A DNA stretch of 64,000 bases from Pseudomonadota bacterium. Lineage in GTDB: Bacteria > Pseudomonadota > Gammaproteobacteria > Xanthomonadales > SZUA-38. A program made the position numbers and the translations under genes. Below, piece after piece: positions 36,255-43,369 of the stretch (position 1 is its first letter; each line of letters opens with the position of its first letter). The notes under the pieces are model-generated. The model worked only from the letters and a program-made list of their open reading frames with translations. It had not been told where the DNA came from and searched no databases. The stretch is from contig JBCCCR010000005.1 in NCBI GenBank assembly GCA_039033415.1, positions 1 through 64,000 on the forward strand, read 5' to 3'.

Positions 36255-36289
36255 TCCGGGTCAAGCAGTTATAATGTTCTAACATTATA
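36248..36289 (+). promoter_or_regulatory. Promoter with overlapping perfect 20-bp palindrome
   Basis: TTGGCA (36248-36253), 16-nt spacer, TATAAT (36270-36275) makes a strong sigma-70 promoter for the second DUF1838 gene. The -10 is part of an exact palindrome TATAATGTT-CT-AACATTATA at 36270-36289, so a bound dimer would block polymerase. A mirrored TATAAT on the minus strand could serve the divergent operon. The core AATGTT-CT-AACATT matches that of the palindrome at 15253-15270. Confidence 0.75.
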
Positions 36290-36317
36290 TCATTTGCCCC
36301 AGGAGGGCTCTGTGCCA

Positions 36318-37208
36318 ATGAGAACTTGGAAACTGCTGCCTCTGCTAGGCCTGCTGACAGCGGCGGGCGCCATGGCTGACGATCAGCTCGACCCGGCCAA
36401 ACCGGCGGATGCGGTCAAAATTCAGCGCAAGATTCAGTGCTCCCTAACCGACGGCGAGCAGGTCACCTTCTGGTGGTATGGCAATGCGTATTCGCGCCGC
36501 ATGGGCGAAAAAGATCGCCTCCTGTTCAAAGTCGAAGGGATGAACACGCGGGCTTGCGTCAGCGAGAAGCATCCCGAGCGGGGCAAAGGGTTCCGCCTCG
36601 TATCCCGAGAAATCCTGCTCTACAAGGATCCCGAAACCGGGGAGGTTCTGAATCACTGGGAAAACCCCTGGACCGGCGAGAAGGTCGACGTGCTGCACGT
36701 AGAGAACGACCCGGTGAACTTCCAGTCTTACGAGATTGGCCGTAGCGGCCAACCGGCTAGCTGGGATGGCGATATGCACAACGGCGGCTTTTGGCAGCGG
36801 AGTACGGTGCCCCTGTGGTACCCCAACACCCTTGCCGGCGACTTCCAGGGAGAGATCGGCGGCACCTACCACGCGACCGAGATGTTTAATTTCTTCGGCC
36901 CGGTCGACAAGCTCCTCGATCCGGCGGTGGCAACCGCCGAGGTCCGGGTGGGCTGGTCGCGCATGTCAGACTGGCTGCCGTGGATGAAGATGGGCGGCCG
37001 CGAAGGCATTATCTATATGCACACCGCCGGCACGAAACTCGGAGCCTGGGACGAGCTGTCGGACACCATGAAAGCGGAAATCCGCAATCACTACCCCAAG
37101 TACGAAACCCCGCCGCCGCTCGACGACGAGCGTCGCAACGTGACCAGCTGGTCTTACTATCGTGACGTCAAAGAAGGCAAGCGCGAGCTGCCTGATCGCT
37201 ATAAGTAG
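36318..37208 (+). CDS. Exported DUF1838 protein (second copy)
   Basis: A 296-residue protein with a signal peptide (LLPLLGLLTAAGAMA) and the DUF1838 body: DAVKIQRKIQCSLTDGEQV, VSREILLYKDPETGEVLNHWENPW, FGPVDKLLDP and VGWSRMSDWLPWMKMG. It is a paralogue of the gene at 20272-21093 but longer at the C-terminus. AGGAGG at 36301 gives two options: GTG 36312 (5-nt spacing) or ATG 36318. It is controlled by the palindrome promoter and is divergent from the amine oxidase operon. Function of the family unknown. Confidence 0.83.
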   Translation: MRTWKLLPLLGLLTAAGAMADDQLDPAKPADAVKIQRKIQCSLTDGEQVTFWWYGNAYSRRMGEKDRLLFKVEGMNTRACVSEKHPERGKGFRLVSREILLYKDPETGEVLNHWENPWTGEKVDVLHVENDPVNFQSYEIGRSGQPASWDGDMHNGGFWQRSTVPLWYPNTLAGDFQGEIGGTYHATEMFNFFGPVDKLLDPAVATAEVRVGWSRMSDWLPWMKMGGREGIIYMHTAGTKLGAWDELSDTMKAEIRNHYPKYETPPPLDDERRNVTSWSYYRDVKEGKRELPDRYK

Positions 37209-37220
37209 GTGATCGCCTGA

Positions 37221-37281
37221 GGGGCTGCGGACCGCAGTCCCCGACAAGCCAGGCAAGGGGTCGGCGTCTCGCGCCGACCCC
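37221..37281. terminator. Two hairpins between converging genes
   Basis: GGGGCTGCGG pairs with CCGCAGTCCCC (37221-37242, one bulged base), then GGGGTCGGCG pairs perfectly with CGCCGACCCC (37257-37266 with 37272-37281). They fill the gap between the DUF1838 and GST stops. Neither is followed by a T-run, so they are probable transcript ends of the weaker, Rho-linked kind. Confidence 0.5.
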
Positions 37282-37285
37282 AGCT

Positions 37286-37918
37286 TCAGCCTTCCATCTC
37301 GGCGCCATAGTGGGCGTGCACCTGCTGATAAAAAGACTGCGCCATGATGCCGCTGCGCCAGCGCGTGATTTGAGGATAAGCCTCTAAACTGATCTGGGCC
37401 TTGTCGAACGGCTCCAACGCAGCGATCAGCGCGATATCGGCGAGCGTCATCTGGTCACCCGCGATAAACGCAGAGTCAGCGAGCTGACCCTCGACCATCG
37501 GTAGGTACTGATCGAGAAAACCCTGCCCTTCGTTGACCGAGTCCTCGTCCACCGGTAGCCCCATCATCGGCGCGAACATCCGGTTAAACAGGATCTTGTT
37601 CATGTTGGTGCGGATGTGGTTGACCGCAAACTCCATCCACTGGTCGATCTTGGCCTGCTCGTTCAGGTCGGCGGGATACATCGCTCCCCCCACCTTGCTG
37701 CCCAGATAGCGGCAAATGGCGTTGCTTTCGGCCAGCTTGAATTCGCCGTCAACCAGCGCGGGCACTTTCCCGAAGGGATTGATGGCGAGGTAGTCCGGCG
37801 TCTTCTGCTCGCCGGCCTGCAGGTCAACGTGGTGGTAGGTTGCGTCAATGCCCAGCGCGCTGACCGCCAGTCGCACCTGATTGGCGGGCGCAGAGGCAAA
37901 GTGTCCGTAGATTTCCAT
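37286..37918 (-). CDS. Glutathione S-transferase family protein
   Basis: A 210-residue GST with an N-terminal thioredoxin-like half (YGHFASAPANQVRLAVSALG, NPFGKVPALVDGEFKLAESNAICRYL) and an all-helical C-terminal half containing MTLADIALIAALEPFD, the N-capping box motif. The cis-proline and Glu-Ser of the glutathione site (VPAL, ESNAI) are present. The first-strand residue after the active-site loop is Ser/Ala, as in theta/beta-like bacterial GSTs. Substrate not predictable; single gene. Confidence 0.92.
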   Translation of the reverse strand: MEIYGHFASAPANQVRLAVSALGIDATYHHVDLQAGEQKTPDYLAINPFGKVPALVDGEFKLAESNAICRYLGSKVGGAMYPADLNEQAKIDQWMEFAVNHIRTNMNKILFNRMFAPMMGLPVDEDSVNEGQGFLDQYLPMVEGQLADSAFIAGDQMTLADIALIAALEPFDKAQISLEAYPQITRWRSGIMAQSFYQQVHAHYGAEMEG

Positions 37919-38035
37919 GGGGCTGAGGGCCTGTGTGATTGTCAGGCCGAGAGACTGTCACGCAGGACGCGCGAAGACAACGAACTAATCCTTATATCCG
38001 TCGCGGCGGATTCGGCAGTTCGTAGTCTGGCGCAC

Positions 38036-38064
38036 AAAAAAAAGGGCAGCACGATGTGCTGCCC
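38036..38064 (-). terminator. Intrinsic terminator of the ompW-like gene
   Basis: On the minus strand GGGCAGCAC, a 3-nt loop and GTGCTGCCC (38064-38044) are followed by eight T residues (38043-38036). A perfect 9-bp stem with a T-run, 28 nt after the outer-membrane protein stop: textbook form. Confidence 0.9.
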
Positions 38065-38092
38065 GGGTCCAAACTCGGACTCAAAAGTCCCC

Positions 38093-38689
38093 TCAGAACT
38101 TGTAGCCGAAGCTGATGCCGTAGACCAGCGGATCGATCTCAACGTCACCCAGGCTCGCGCCATCGAGCTTCGCCTCGGTGTCGATGTCCATCCACCGCGC
38201 GTCGACGTTCAAGAACCAGCGCTCATTGATCTTCCAGTCGGCACCGATCTGCGCTGACAGGCCGAAAGAGTTGTCCAGCGACAGGTCTGAGCCTTCCAGC
38301 GGTCCAGCCGTTTCTTCACTGAAGAACGTGGTGAAGTTAACGCCCAAGCCCACGTAGGGATAGAAGCGCTCGCTACTGGCAAAGTGATACTGGAGGCTCA
38401 CCGTCGGCGGCAGCTGGTCCGTTTCGCCCACCCGGGTGCCGTCTTTCAGCACGATGTCGTGGTTAAACGGAATCGCGGCCAGCACGTCGATCGCCCAGTT
38501 CTGGTTCAGAAAATAAACCGCGTTGAGGTTCAGCGCTGCGCCGGCATCCGCGTCCACAATCGGGTTGTTGTTGGACTTGGGATCGACATTGGTAATGCCA
38601 ACCCGGCCGATCCACGTGCCGGCCTCATGAGCGGTCGCCGCACCGCAAAGTGCCAAGGCTGCAGTCAGCGCAATCAGTGTTCTCTTCAT
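38093..38689 (-). CDS. ompW: OmpW family outer-membrane protein
   Basis: Eight-stranded outer-membrane barrel that lets small hydrophobic molecules cross; 198 residues with signal peptide ending ATAHEA. OmpW landmarks: GRVGITNVDPKSNN (WxVRxGxxxVxP-like), LNAVYFLNQNWAIDVLAAIPFNHDI, QYHFASSERFYPYVGLGVNFTTFF, and a terminal strand ending in SFGYKF. ATG 38689 is right for the signal peptide; the frame runs 10 codons further without conservation. The gene has its own terminator. Confidence 0.93.
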   Translation of the reverse strand: MKRTLIALTAALALCGAATAHEAGTWIGRVGITNVDPKSNNNPIVDADAGAALNLNAVYFLNQNWAIDVLAAIPFNHDIVLKDGTRVGETDQLPPTVSLQYHFASSERFYPYVGLGVNFTTFFSEETAGPLEGSDLSLDNSFGLSAQIGADWKINERWFLNVDARWMDIDTEAKLDGASLGDVEIDPLVYGISFGYKF

Positions 38690-38870
38690 CGGATAAATTC
38701 CTTTTTGTAGGTGGGTCAACGATGCTTAATATGCCGACGCCCGCGATCGCGAGTAATGGGGGGAAGCCGCAGACCCACCTGTGGAAAACCGAGAGGCGCT
38801 CAGGGGCCGCCGAAGGCCGCCCGTAAACAACGCGTTTCATGCCCCAGGCAGCACCCTCTATAGATGAAAC

Positions 38871-38899
38871 TTGCTAATCTATCTATCGATAGGTATATT
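38871..38899 (+). promoter_or_regulatory. Predicted promoter giving an almost leaderless cupin mRNA
   Basis: TTGCTA (38871-38876), 17-nt spacer, TATATT (38894-38899). Transcription would begin at about 38905-38907, on the ATG at 38906. The spacer includes the 10-bp palindrome CTATCGATAG (38883-38892). No Shine-Dalgarno sequence precedes the ATG. Confidence 0.45.
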
Positions 38900-38905
38900 C
38901 ACGAC

Positions 38906-39568
38906 ATGAACGTTAACTCAGACTATTCTCAGCGAGCGGTTGATCTGCCCCAAGACGCTTTGTGGCAGCCATCACCGGCCCCGGGCGTGGAGCGACGCAT
39001 GCTGGATCGGATCGGTGACGAGGTGGCGGTAGCAACCAGCGTCGTCCGCTACGCGCCGGGCAGCAGCTTTGCCGCCCACACCCACGACGCGGGTGAAGAG
39101 TACCTGGTGCTCGACGGCGTTTTCTCCGATGAGCACGGCGACTATCCCGCTGGCACCTACGTGCGAAATCCGCCGGGCAGCAGCCATTCACCGTTTACGC
39201 GCGGTGGCGCAACCATTTTCGTCAAGCTGAGGCAGTTTGATCCGGGTGACGACCAGCAGGTCACGATCGACACCCGGCAGTCGTGGTTCAGGCCTGGCGT
39301 TGCGCCAGGCCTGGAGGTCCTCCCGCTACATCAGTTTGGCCACGAAAACGTGGCCCTGGTGCGCTGGGCGCCCAGCACCCGCTTCAGTCGACATGTGCAC
39401 CCGGGCGGCGAAGAGATTTTTGTGCTGGAAGGGACTTTTGAGGACGAGCATGGCGTCTATCCGGCCGGGAGCTGGCTGCGGAGCCCCGCCTATAGCGAGC
39501 ACACGCCGTTCTCCAACGAAGGCTGCCTGATCTACGTCAAAACCGGGCACCTGCCGCTGGCCGCATAG
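38906..39568 (+). CDS. Double-cupin protein, ChrR-cupin type
   Basis: A 220-residue protein made of two similar cupin barrels. First: RYAPGSSFAAHTHDAGEEYLVLDGVFSDEHGDYPAGTYVRNPPGSSH; second: RWAPSTRFSRHVHPGGEEIFVLEGTFEDEHGVYPAGSWLRSP (motifs split here by position: about 46-92 and 154-196). His/His/Glu metal ligands are kept in both, so each may bind a metal such as zinc. ChrR anti-sigma factors have this cupin as their C-terminal sensor, but the N-terminal sigma-binding part is absent here, so this is a free-standing cupin with an unknown signal or substrate. ATG 38906 lacks a ribosome site. Confidence 0.83.
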   Translation: MNVNSDYSQRAVDLPQDALWQPSPAPGVERRMLDRIGDEVAVATSVVRYAPGSSFAAHTHDAGEEYLVLDGVFSDEHGDYPAGTYVRNPPGSSHSPFTRGGATIFVKLRQFDPGDDQQVTIDTRQSWFRPGVAPGLEVLPLHQFGHENVALVRWAPSTRFSRHVHPGGEEIFVLEGTFEDEHGVYPAGSWLRSPAYSEHTPFSNEGCLIYVKTGHLPLAA

Positions 39569-39584
39569 CCGGCCAGACGGCTGA

Positions 39585-40571
39585 TCACTCGGCGGACAAA
39601 CCCTTTAGGGCTTCAGCCGCCTGTTGGTTGTCCGGATCGAGCGCCAAAGCCTGCTCAAAGGCCGTGCGGGCATCCGCCGTTCGGCTTTGCTGCGCCAGCA
39701 CCATCCCTAAGCGCCACCAGGTGGGAGAGGGCGGCACGGGTGGGTCTGCTGCGTCAGCCGACAGCTCGAGGTAGCGCCGGAAGGCAGCCTCGGCTTCCGT
39801 CAGGTTCTGCCCTGAAAGCGCGCCGGTCCGGCCAAGCTGGTAGAGCGCCATCAGATCGATCTGCTCACCGGTCGTAAACGGCGTCAGCGTCTCAACCGCT
39901 TCGGACCACCGTTCCTGCTGCTGCAGCAGCAGGGCCAGGCCCACCGCAGCCTGGCTTTCACCCGGGTCCTCCGTCAGCAGCGTCCGATAAAGCGTCTCTG
40001 CCGATTCGATCTTGCCCTCCGCCAGATCGATGCGGGCTTTCCAGCGCTTGCCCAGGCTCGGGTTGGTCCGCCCGATGGCTTCCGCCTGCCGATACGCTTC
40101 TTTGGTTCGACCGCCGGCGATCCAGGGAGCCTGAAGATGAAACTGAATCAGCCCCACCCGTCCGTCAAGGTTTTCCGGGTCGATCTTTACGACGCGCTCC
40201 AGCGCTTTTTTTGCCGTCTTGGCCAGGCCGCGCGCCTTCATCATGCCGGCGCTACCGGCAACCTCCCCCGCAGCTTCCGCCAGGGAAAGCCAAATCTCCG
40301 GGCGGTCGGGGCTTAGCTCGGTGGCCGCCTCCAGATCCTCCAGCGCCGCTTCGGCGCGATCGGTCCGGATTAGCAGCTGGCCTCGGATATAGAGTTCGTC
40401 GATGTTCAGCTTTCCGGCGCGGCCGTCCAGACCGTCCGCCCAGGCCTGGACGGATTCGATGTCATCCGAATCCAACGCGCGCTGCAGCTCATCGATCGAC
40501 TGCGCCTCAAGCGCGGGGGTGAGAAACAGCAAGGCGGTGGCAACCGAGAAAACCCAGGCAAACTTCATCAA
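39585..40571 (-). CDS. Exported TPR-repeat protein
   Basis: A 328-residue protein with signal peptide (FAWVFSVATALLFLTPALEAQ) and about six tetratricopeptide-like units (AEAALEDLEAATELSPDRPEIW, AESLYRTLL-like, TADARTAFEQALALDPDN). A conserved central segment LQAPWIAGGRTKEAYRQAEAI is not itself a TPR. Expected in the periplasm as a binding scaffold. Converges on the cupin gene with a 16-nt gap and is divergent from the NmrA-type gene. No specific function recognised. Confidence 0.82.
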   Translation of the reverse strand: MMKFAWVFSVATALLFLTPALEAQSIDELQRALDSDDIESVQAWADGLDGRAGKLNIDELYIRGQLLIRTDRAEAALEDLEAATELSPDRPEIWLSLAEAAGEVAGSAGMMKARGLAKTAKKALERVVKIDPENLDGRVGLIQFHLQAPWIAGGRTKEAYRQAEAIGRTNPSLGKRWKARIDLAEGKIESAETLYRTLLTEDPGESQAAVGLALLLQQQERWSEAVETLTPFTTGEQIDLMALYQLGRTGALSGQNLTEAEAAFRRYLELSADAADPPVPPSPTWWRLGMVLAQQSRTADARTAFEQALALDPDNQQAAEALKGLSAE

Positions 40572-40732
40572 GCGACAATCCTATTTGTAGACAGTGCTGG
40601 CCCGCGATAACCGGCACCGATCTCCGGCGCCTGGCGCTTTTGACCAGGCAGCATAGCTTCGCGGCATCGCGCAGCGGTTCCCAGTGACGGGAGTCATGCT
40701 GTAATGCCCCTTTGTGGTGAGGAGCGCACCCC

Positions 40733-41620
40733 ATGTCGATTGCCGTAAGCGGAGCCAGCGGGAGGCTGGGATCCCGAATCATCGAAGCCTTGCTGGCTTC
40801 CGACGATCCGGAAAAGCAGCCGCTGATCGCGCTGAGCAGAGACACAAGCACAACGAGCTTTGCAGGCGTGGACGTCCGTCAAGCCGACTACGCACAGCCT
40901 GATCAGCTGGCCTCGGCGCTGGCCGGCGTCGAGGTGCTGGTGTTGATCTCCGCACCGGTCAAAGCCGGTGTCGACCGGGTGCAGCTGCACCGCAACGCGA
41001 TCCAAGCAGCGCAGGACGCCGGCGTTGAGTGTGTGCTGTACACCAGCGTGATCGGCAACGGCGATGAGTCGGGCACCTGGTATGCCGAAACCCAGGAGGT
41101 GAACCGCGTCGCCGAACGCGATCTCATGGACAGCGGACTGCGCTGGATCATCTGCCGCAATGGTTTGTACCTGGATCTGGACCTCATGCACCTGCGCGCA
41201 GCCGGCCCGGACGGCGTCTACAGCAACAATGCCGGAACCGGGCGCTGCGGCTACATCGCGATCAGCGAACTCGCTTTTGCCATCGCCAGGCTGGCGCTGG
41301 AGGCGCAAAAGGGTCGCGGCACCAATCGCACGCTCAACCTGATTGGCGAAACGGTCACCCAGCAGGAGCTTGTTGCCCTCGCCAACCAGGTGTTTGGAAT
41401 GGAGGTCCGTTATCAACCGATCAGCGAAGCAGCGAACGTTGACCGCCTGATGGCACACCCGATGATCGCCCGGCGAGGCCTTGAGGTTGCCCGGATGCTG
41501 ACCGGGTGCTTCCAATGCATGAGCCGTGGCGCCTTCGACGTAGAGCCGCAATTTCACCTCGCCGCCGGTCGTCCGGCCAAGCCGCTGGCGCAGCAGATGA
41601 GTGAGCTGGATCCGCTGTGA
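40733..41620 (+). CDS. NmrA/QorB-type NAD(P)-binding reductase
   Basis: A 295-residue atypical short-chain-dehydrogenase fold. The nucleotide loop is VSGASGRLGSRI at the start, with the later YTSVIGNG and ETQEVNRVAERDLMDSGLRW segments that resemble NAD(P)H:quinone oxidoreductase QorB. No Tyr-x-x-x-Lys active site of classical SDRs is seen, as usual for NmrA relatives. The TRAP transporter genes follow on the same strand within about 20 nt, so it may work on the transported substrate or only share the promoter. Confidence 0.87.
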   Translation: MSIAVSGASGRLGSRIIEALLASDDPEKQPLIALSRDTSTTSFAGVDVRQADYAQPDQLASALAGVEVLVLISAPVKAGVDRVQLHRNAIQAAQDAGVECVLYTSVIGNGDESGTWYAETQEVNRVAERDLMDSGLRWIICRNGLYLDLDLMHLRAAGPDGVYSNNAGTGRCGYIAISELAFAIARLALEAQKGRGTNRTLNLIGETVTQQELVALANQVFGMEVRYQPISEAANVDRLMAHPMIARRGLEVARMLTGCFQCMSRGAFDVEPQFHLAAGRPAKPLAQQMSELDPL

Positions 41621-41642
41621 TTGTCTGGGTCCGCACCCTACA

Positions 41643-42794
41643 ATGACGCCGGAAGCTTCATCAGAAAAACCAATGCCGCACGATCACTCTGTATCGAGAC
41701 TCGCCCTGCTGGTCGCTGTTGTGGTGGCGCTGTTTACGGGCGTTTTGGCATCGCTGGCGCTTCGCCCGCCGGGTCAACCGGTTTCGCAGCAAGCTACGGC
41801 TGACCCAAGTTCGGTCGACGTCATCCGCTGGCGCGCAGCGTCGTCTTTCACTGGCGCCATGCCGATTATCGGCACAGCCCCCTACCGCTTCGCGGACACC
41901 ATGCGCGCGATGACGGGCGGCGCCATCGACATCACCGTTTATGACCCGGGAACCGTGGTGCCCGCCCTGGAGATTACCGAAAGCGTCAAAGACCGAAAGG
42001 TTGAAGCCGGCTTCCAGTGGGTCGGCTACGACCAGGGACGCATACCGGCTTCAACGCTGATTGCCGCGGTGCCCTTCGGGATGGAGCCGACCGAGTTTAC
42101 GGCCTGGTGGTACATCGGCGGCGGCCGGGAACTGGGTGAGGAGCTGTATGAGCCCCACCAGGTGATGCCGATTCTCTGCAGCATCACCGGGCCTGAGACC
42201 GCCGGCTGGTTTCGAGAACCCATTCAGGACATCGACGACCTCGAAGGGCTGAAGATCCGGTTTGCCGGCCTGGGCGGCAAGGTGCTGCAGCGTGCGGGCG
42301 CATCCGTCACTATCATTCCCGGCGGGGAGATCTTCCAGGCGCTGGAGAAAGGCGCCATCGACGCCACCGAGTTTGCGCTGCCCGTGATCGACCAGATGCT
42401 CGGCTTTTCTCAGGTCGCTCGCTACAACTACTTTCCGGGCTGGCACCAGCCGTTTTCAACCGGGCATCTGCAGGTCAACCTGGAGATCTGGCGGGGCTTG
42501 AGCGAGACCAGCCAGGCGATGATTCGTACCGCCTGCCAGGCCATGGTGGCCTACTCGCTGGCGGAAGCGGAAGCGCTCCAAGGCGCCGTCGTCAGAGACT
42601 TCCAGTCGTCGGGTGTCACCACCAGCTCGCTCCCGCTGCCCATCCTTGAAAGGCTGCGCGAACTGGCTCGCGAGGTGCTGGATGAGGAAGCCGCCGCTGA
42701 CGCCGATTTTGCGAAAATCCTGACGGCTCAGCGCGAATTCTCGGCCACCTATCGCTATTGGAAAACCCTGGGCTATCTGCCCCGGGACTTCTGA
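41643..42794 (+). CDS. dctP: TRAP transporter solute-binding protein (DctP family)
   Basis: Periplasmic binding protein of a tripartite sodium-coupled carboxylate transporter, with an N-terminal hydrophobic signal/anchor (LALLVAVVVALFTGVLASLAL). Family traits: YRFADTMRAMTGGAIDITVYDPGTVVPALEI, ETAGWFREPIQDIDDLEGLKIRFAGLGGKVLQRAGASV and ALEKGAIDATEFALPVID (the Arg that clamps carboxylates lies in LKIRFAG). The look is that of 2-oxoacid/lactate-type TRAP binders, inferred only. Start at 41643 or ATG 41673. dctQ and dctM follow. Confidence 0.9.
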   Translation: MTPEASSEKPMPHDHSVSRLALLVAVVVALFTGVLASLALRPPGQPVSQQATADPSSVDVIRWRAASSFTGAMPIIGTAPYRFADTMRAMTGGAIDITVYDPGTVVPALEITESVKDRKVEAGFQWVGYDQGRIPASTLIAAVPFGMEPTEFTAWWYIGGGRELGEELYEPHQVMPILCSITGPETAGWFREPIQDIDDLEGLKIRFAGLGGKVLQRAGASVTIIPGGEIFQALEKGAIDATEFALPVIDQMLGFSQVARYNYFPGWHQPFSTGHLQVNLEIWRGLSETSQAMIRTACQAMVAYSLAEAEALQGAVVRDFQSSGVTTSSLPLPILERLRELAREVLDEEAAADADFAKILTAQREFSATYRYWKTLGYLPRDF

Positions 42795-42805
42795 AGCACC
42801 TAGCG

Positions 42806-43369
42806 ATGTCCAGCGCTATCCAACCCGCCGAAACCGCGCCGCCCGCCACCTACCCGCATACGCGGCTGTCGCGTCTCAGCCGACGATTTTTCAGCCGAAT
42901 CAGCCAAGCCCTATCCTGGATCTGGCTCGCGCTGATCGGGGTGGTCATGCTTAATGTGGTCATGCGCTACCTGTTTGGCGAAGGGCGCATCGAGTTTGAG
43001 GAAATCCAGTGGCACCTGTTCGCCTGCGGCTTCATGGTGGGCATGGCGGTCTGCATGGACAGCGATCAACATATCCGGGTGGACGTCCTCCATGACCGGG
43101 TCAGCCATCAGACCCGGGCGTGGATCGAACTCTATGGATTGCTGCTGCTGTTCTTCCCTTTTGTGGTGGCCATGATCGTTTTTTCGCTGCCGTTCGTGCA
43201 GTACTCGTTTGCGAGCGCTGAGGTATCGGACGCGGCCGGCGGACTGCCCTACCGCTGGCTGATCAAAAGCGTGCTGCCCTTGAGCATGGTGCTGCTCACC
43301 TTTGCGGGCCTAAGCCGCCTGTCGCGGGTGACGGCCTATCTGTTCGGCTGGCCTCATCGTGTCGATTAA
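42806..43369 (+). CDS. dctQ: TRAP transporter small permease (DctQ)
   Basis: Small membrane subunit of the TRAP transporter, 187 residues with four membrane helices. The DctQ signature is present: WLALIGVVMLNVVMRYLFGEG, then EEIQWHLFACGFMVGMAVCMDSDQHIRVDVL, in which the acidic residue and DVL motif are family features. ATG 42806 begins 11 nt after dctP. The tail overlaps the dctM start by 11 nt. Confidence 0.93.
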   Translation: MSSAIQPAETAPPATYPHTRLSRLSRRFFSRISQALSWIWLALIGVVMLNVVMRYLFGEGRIEFEEIQWHLFACGFMVGMAVCMDSDQHIRVDVLHDRVSHQTRAWIELYGLLLLFFPFVVAMIVFSLPFVQYSFASAEVSDAAGGLPYRWLIKSVLPLSMVLLTFAGLSRLSRVTAYLFGWPHRVD

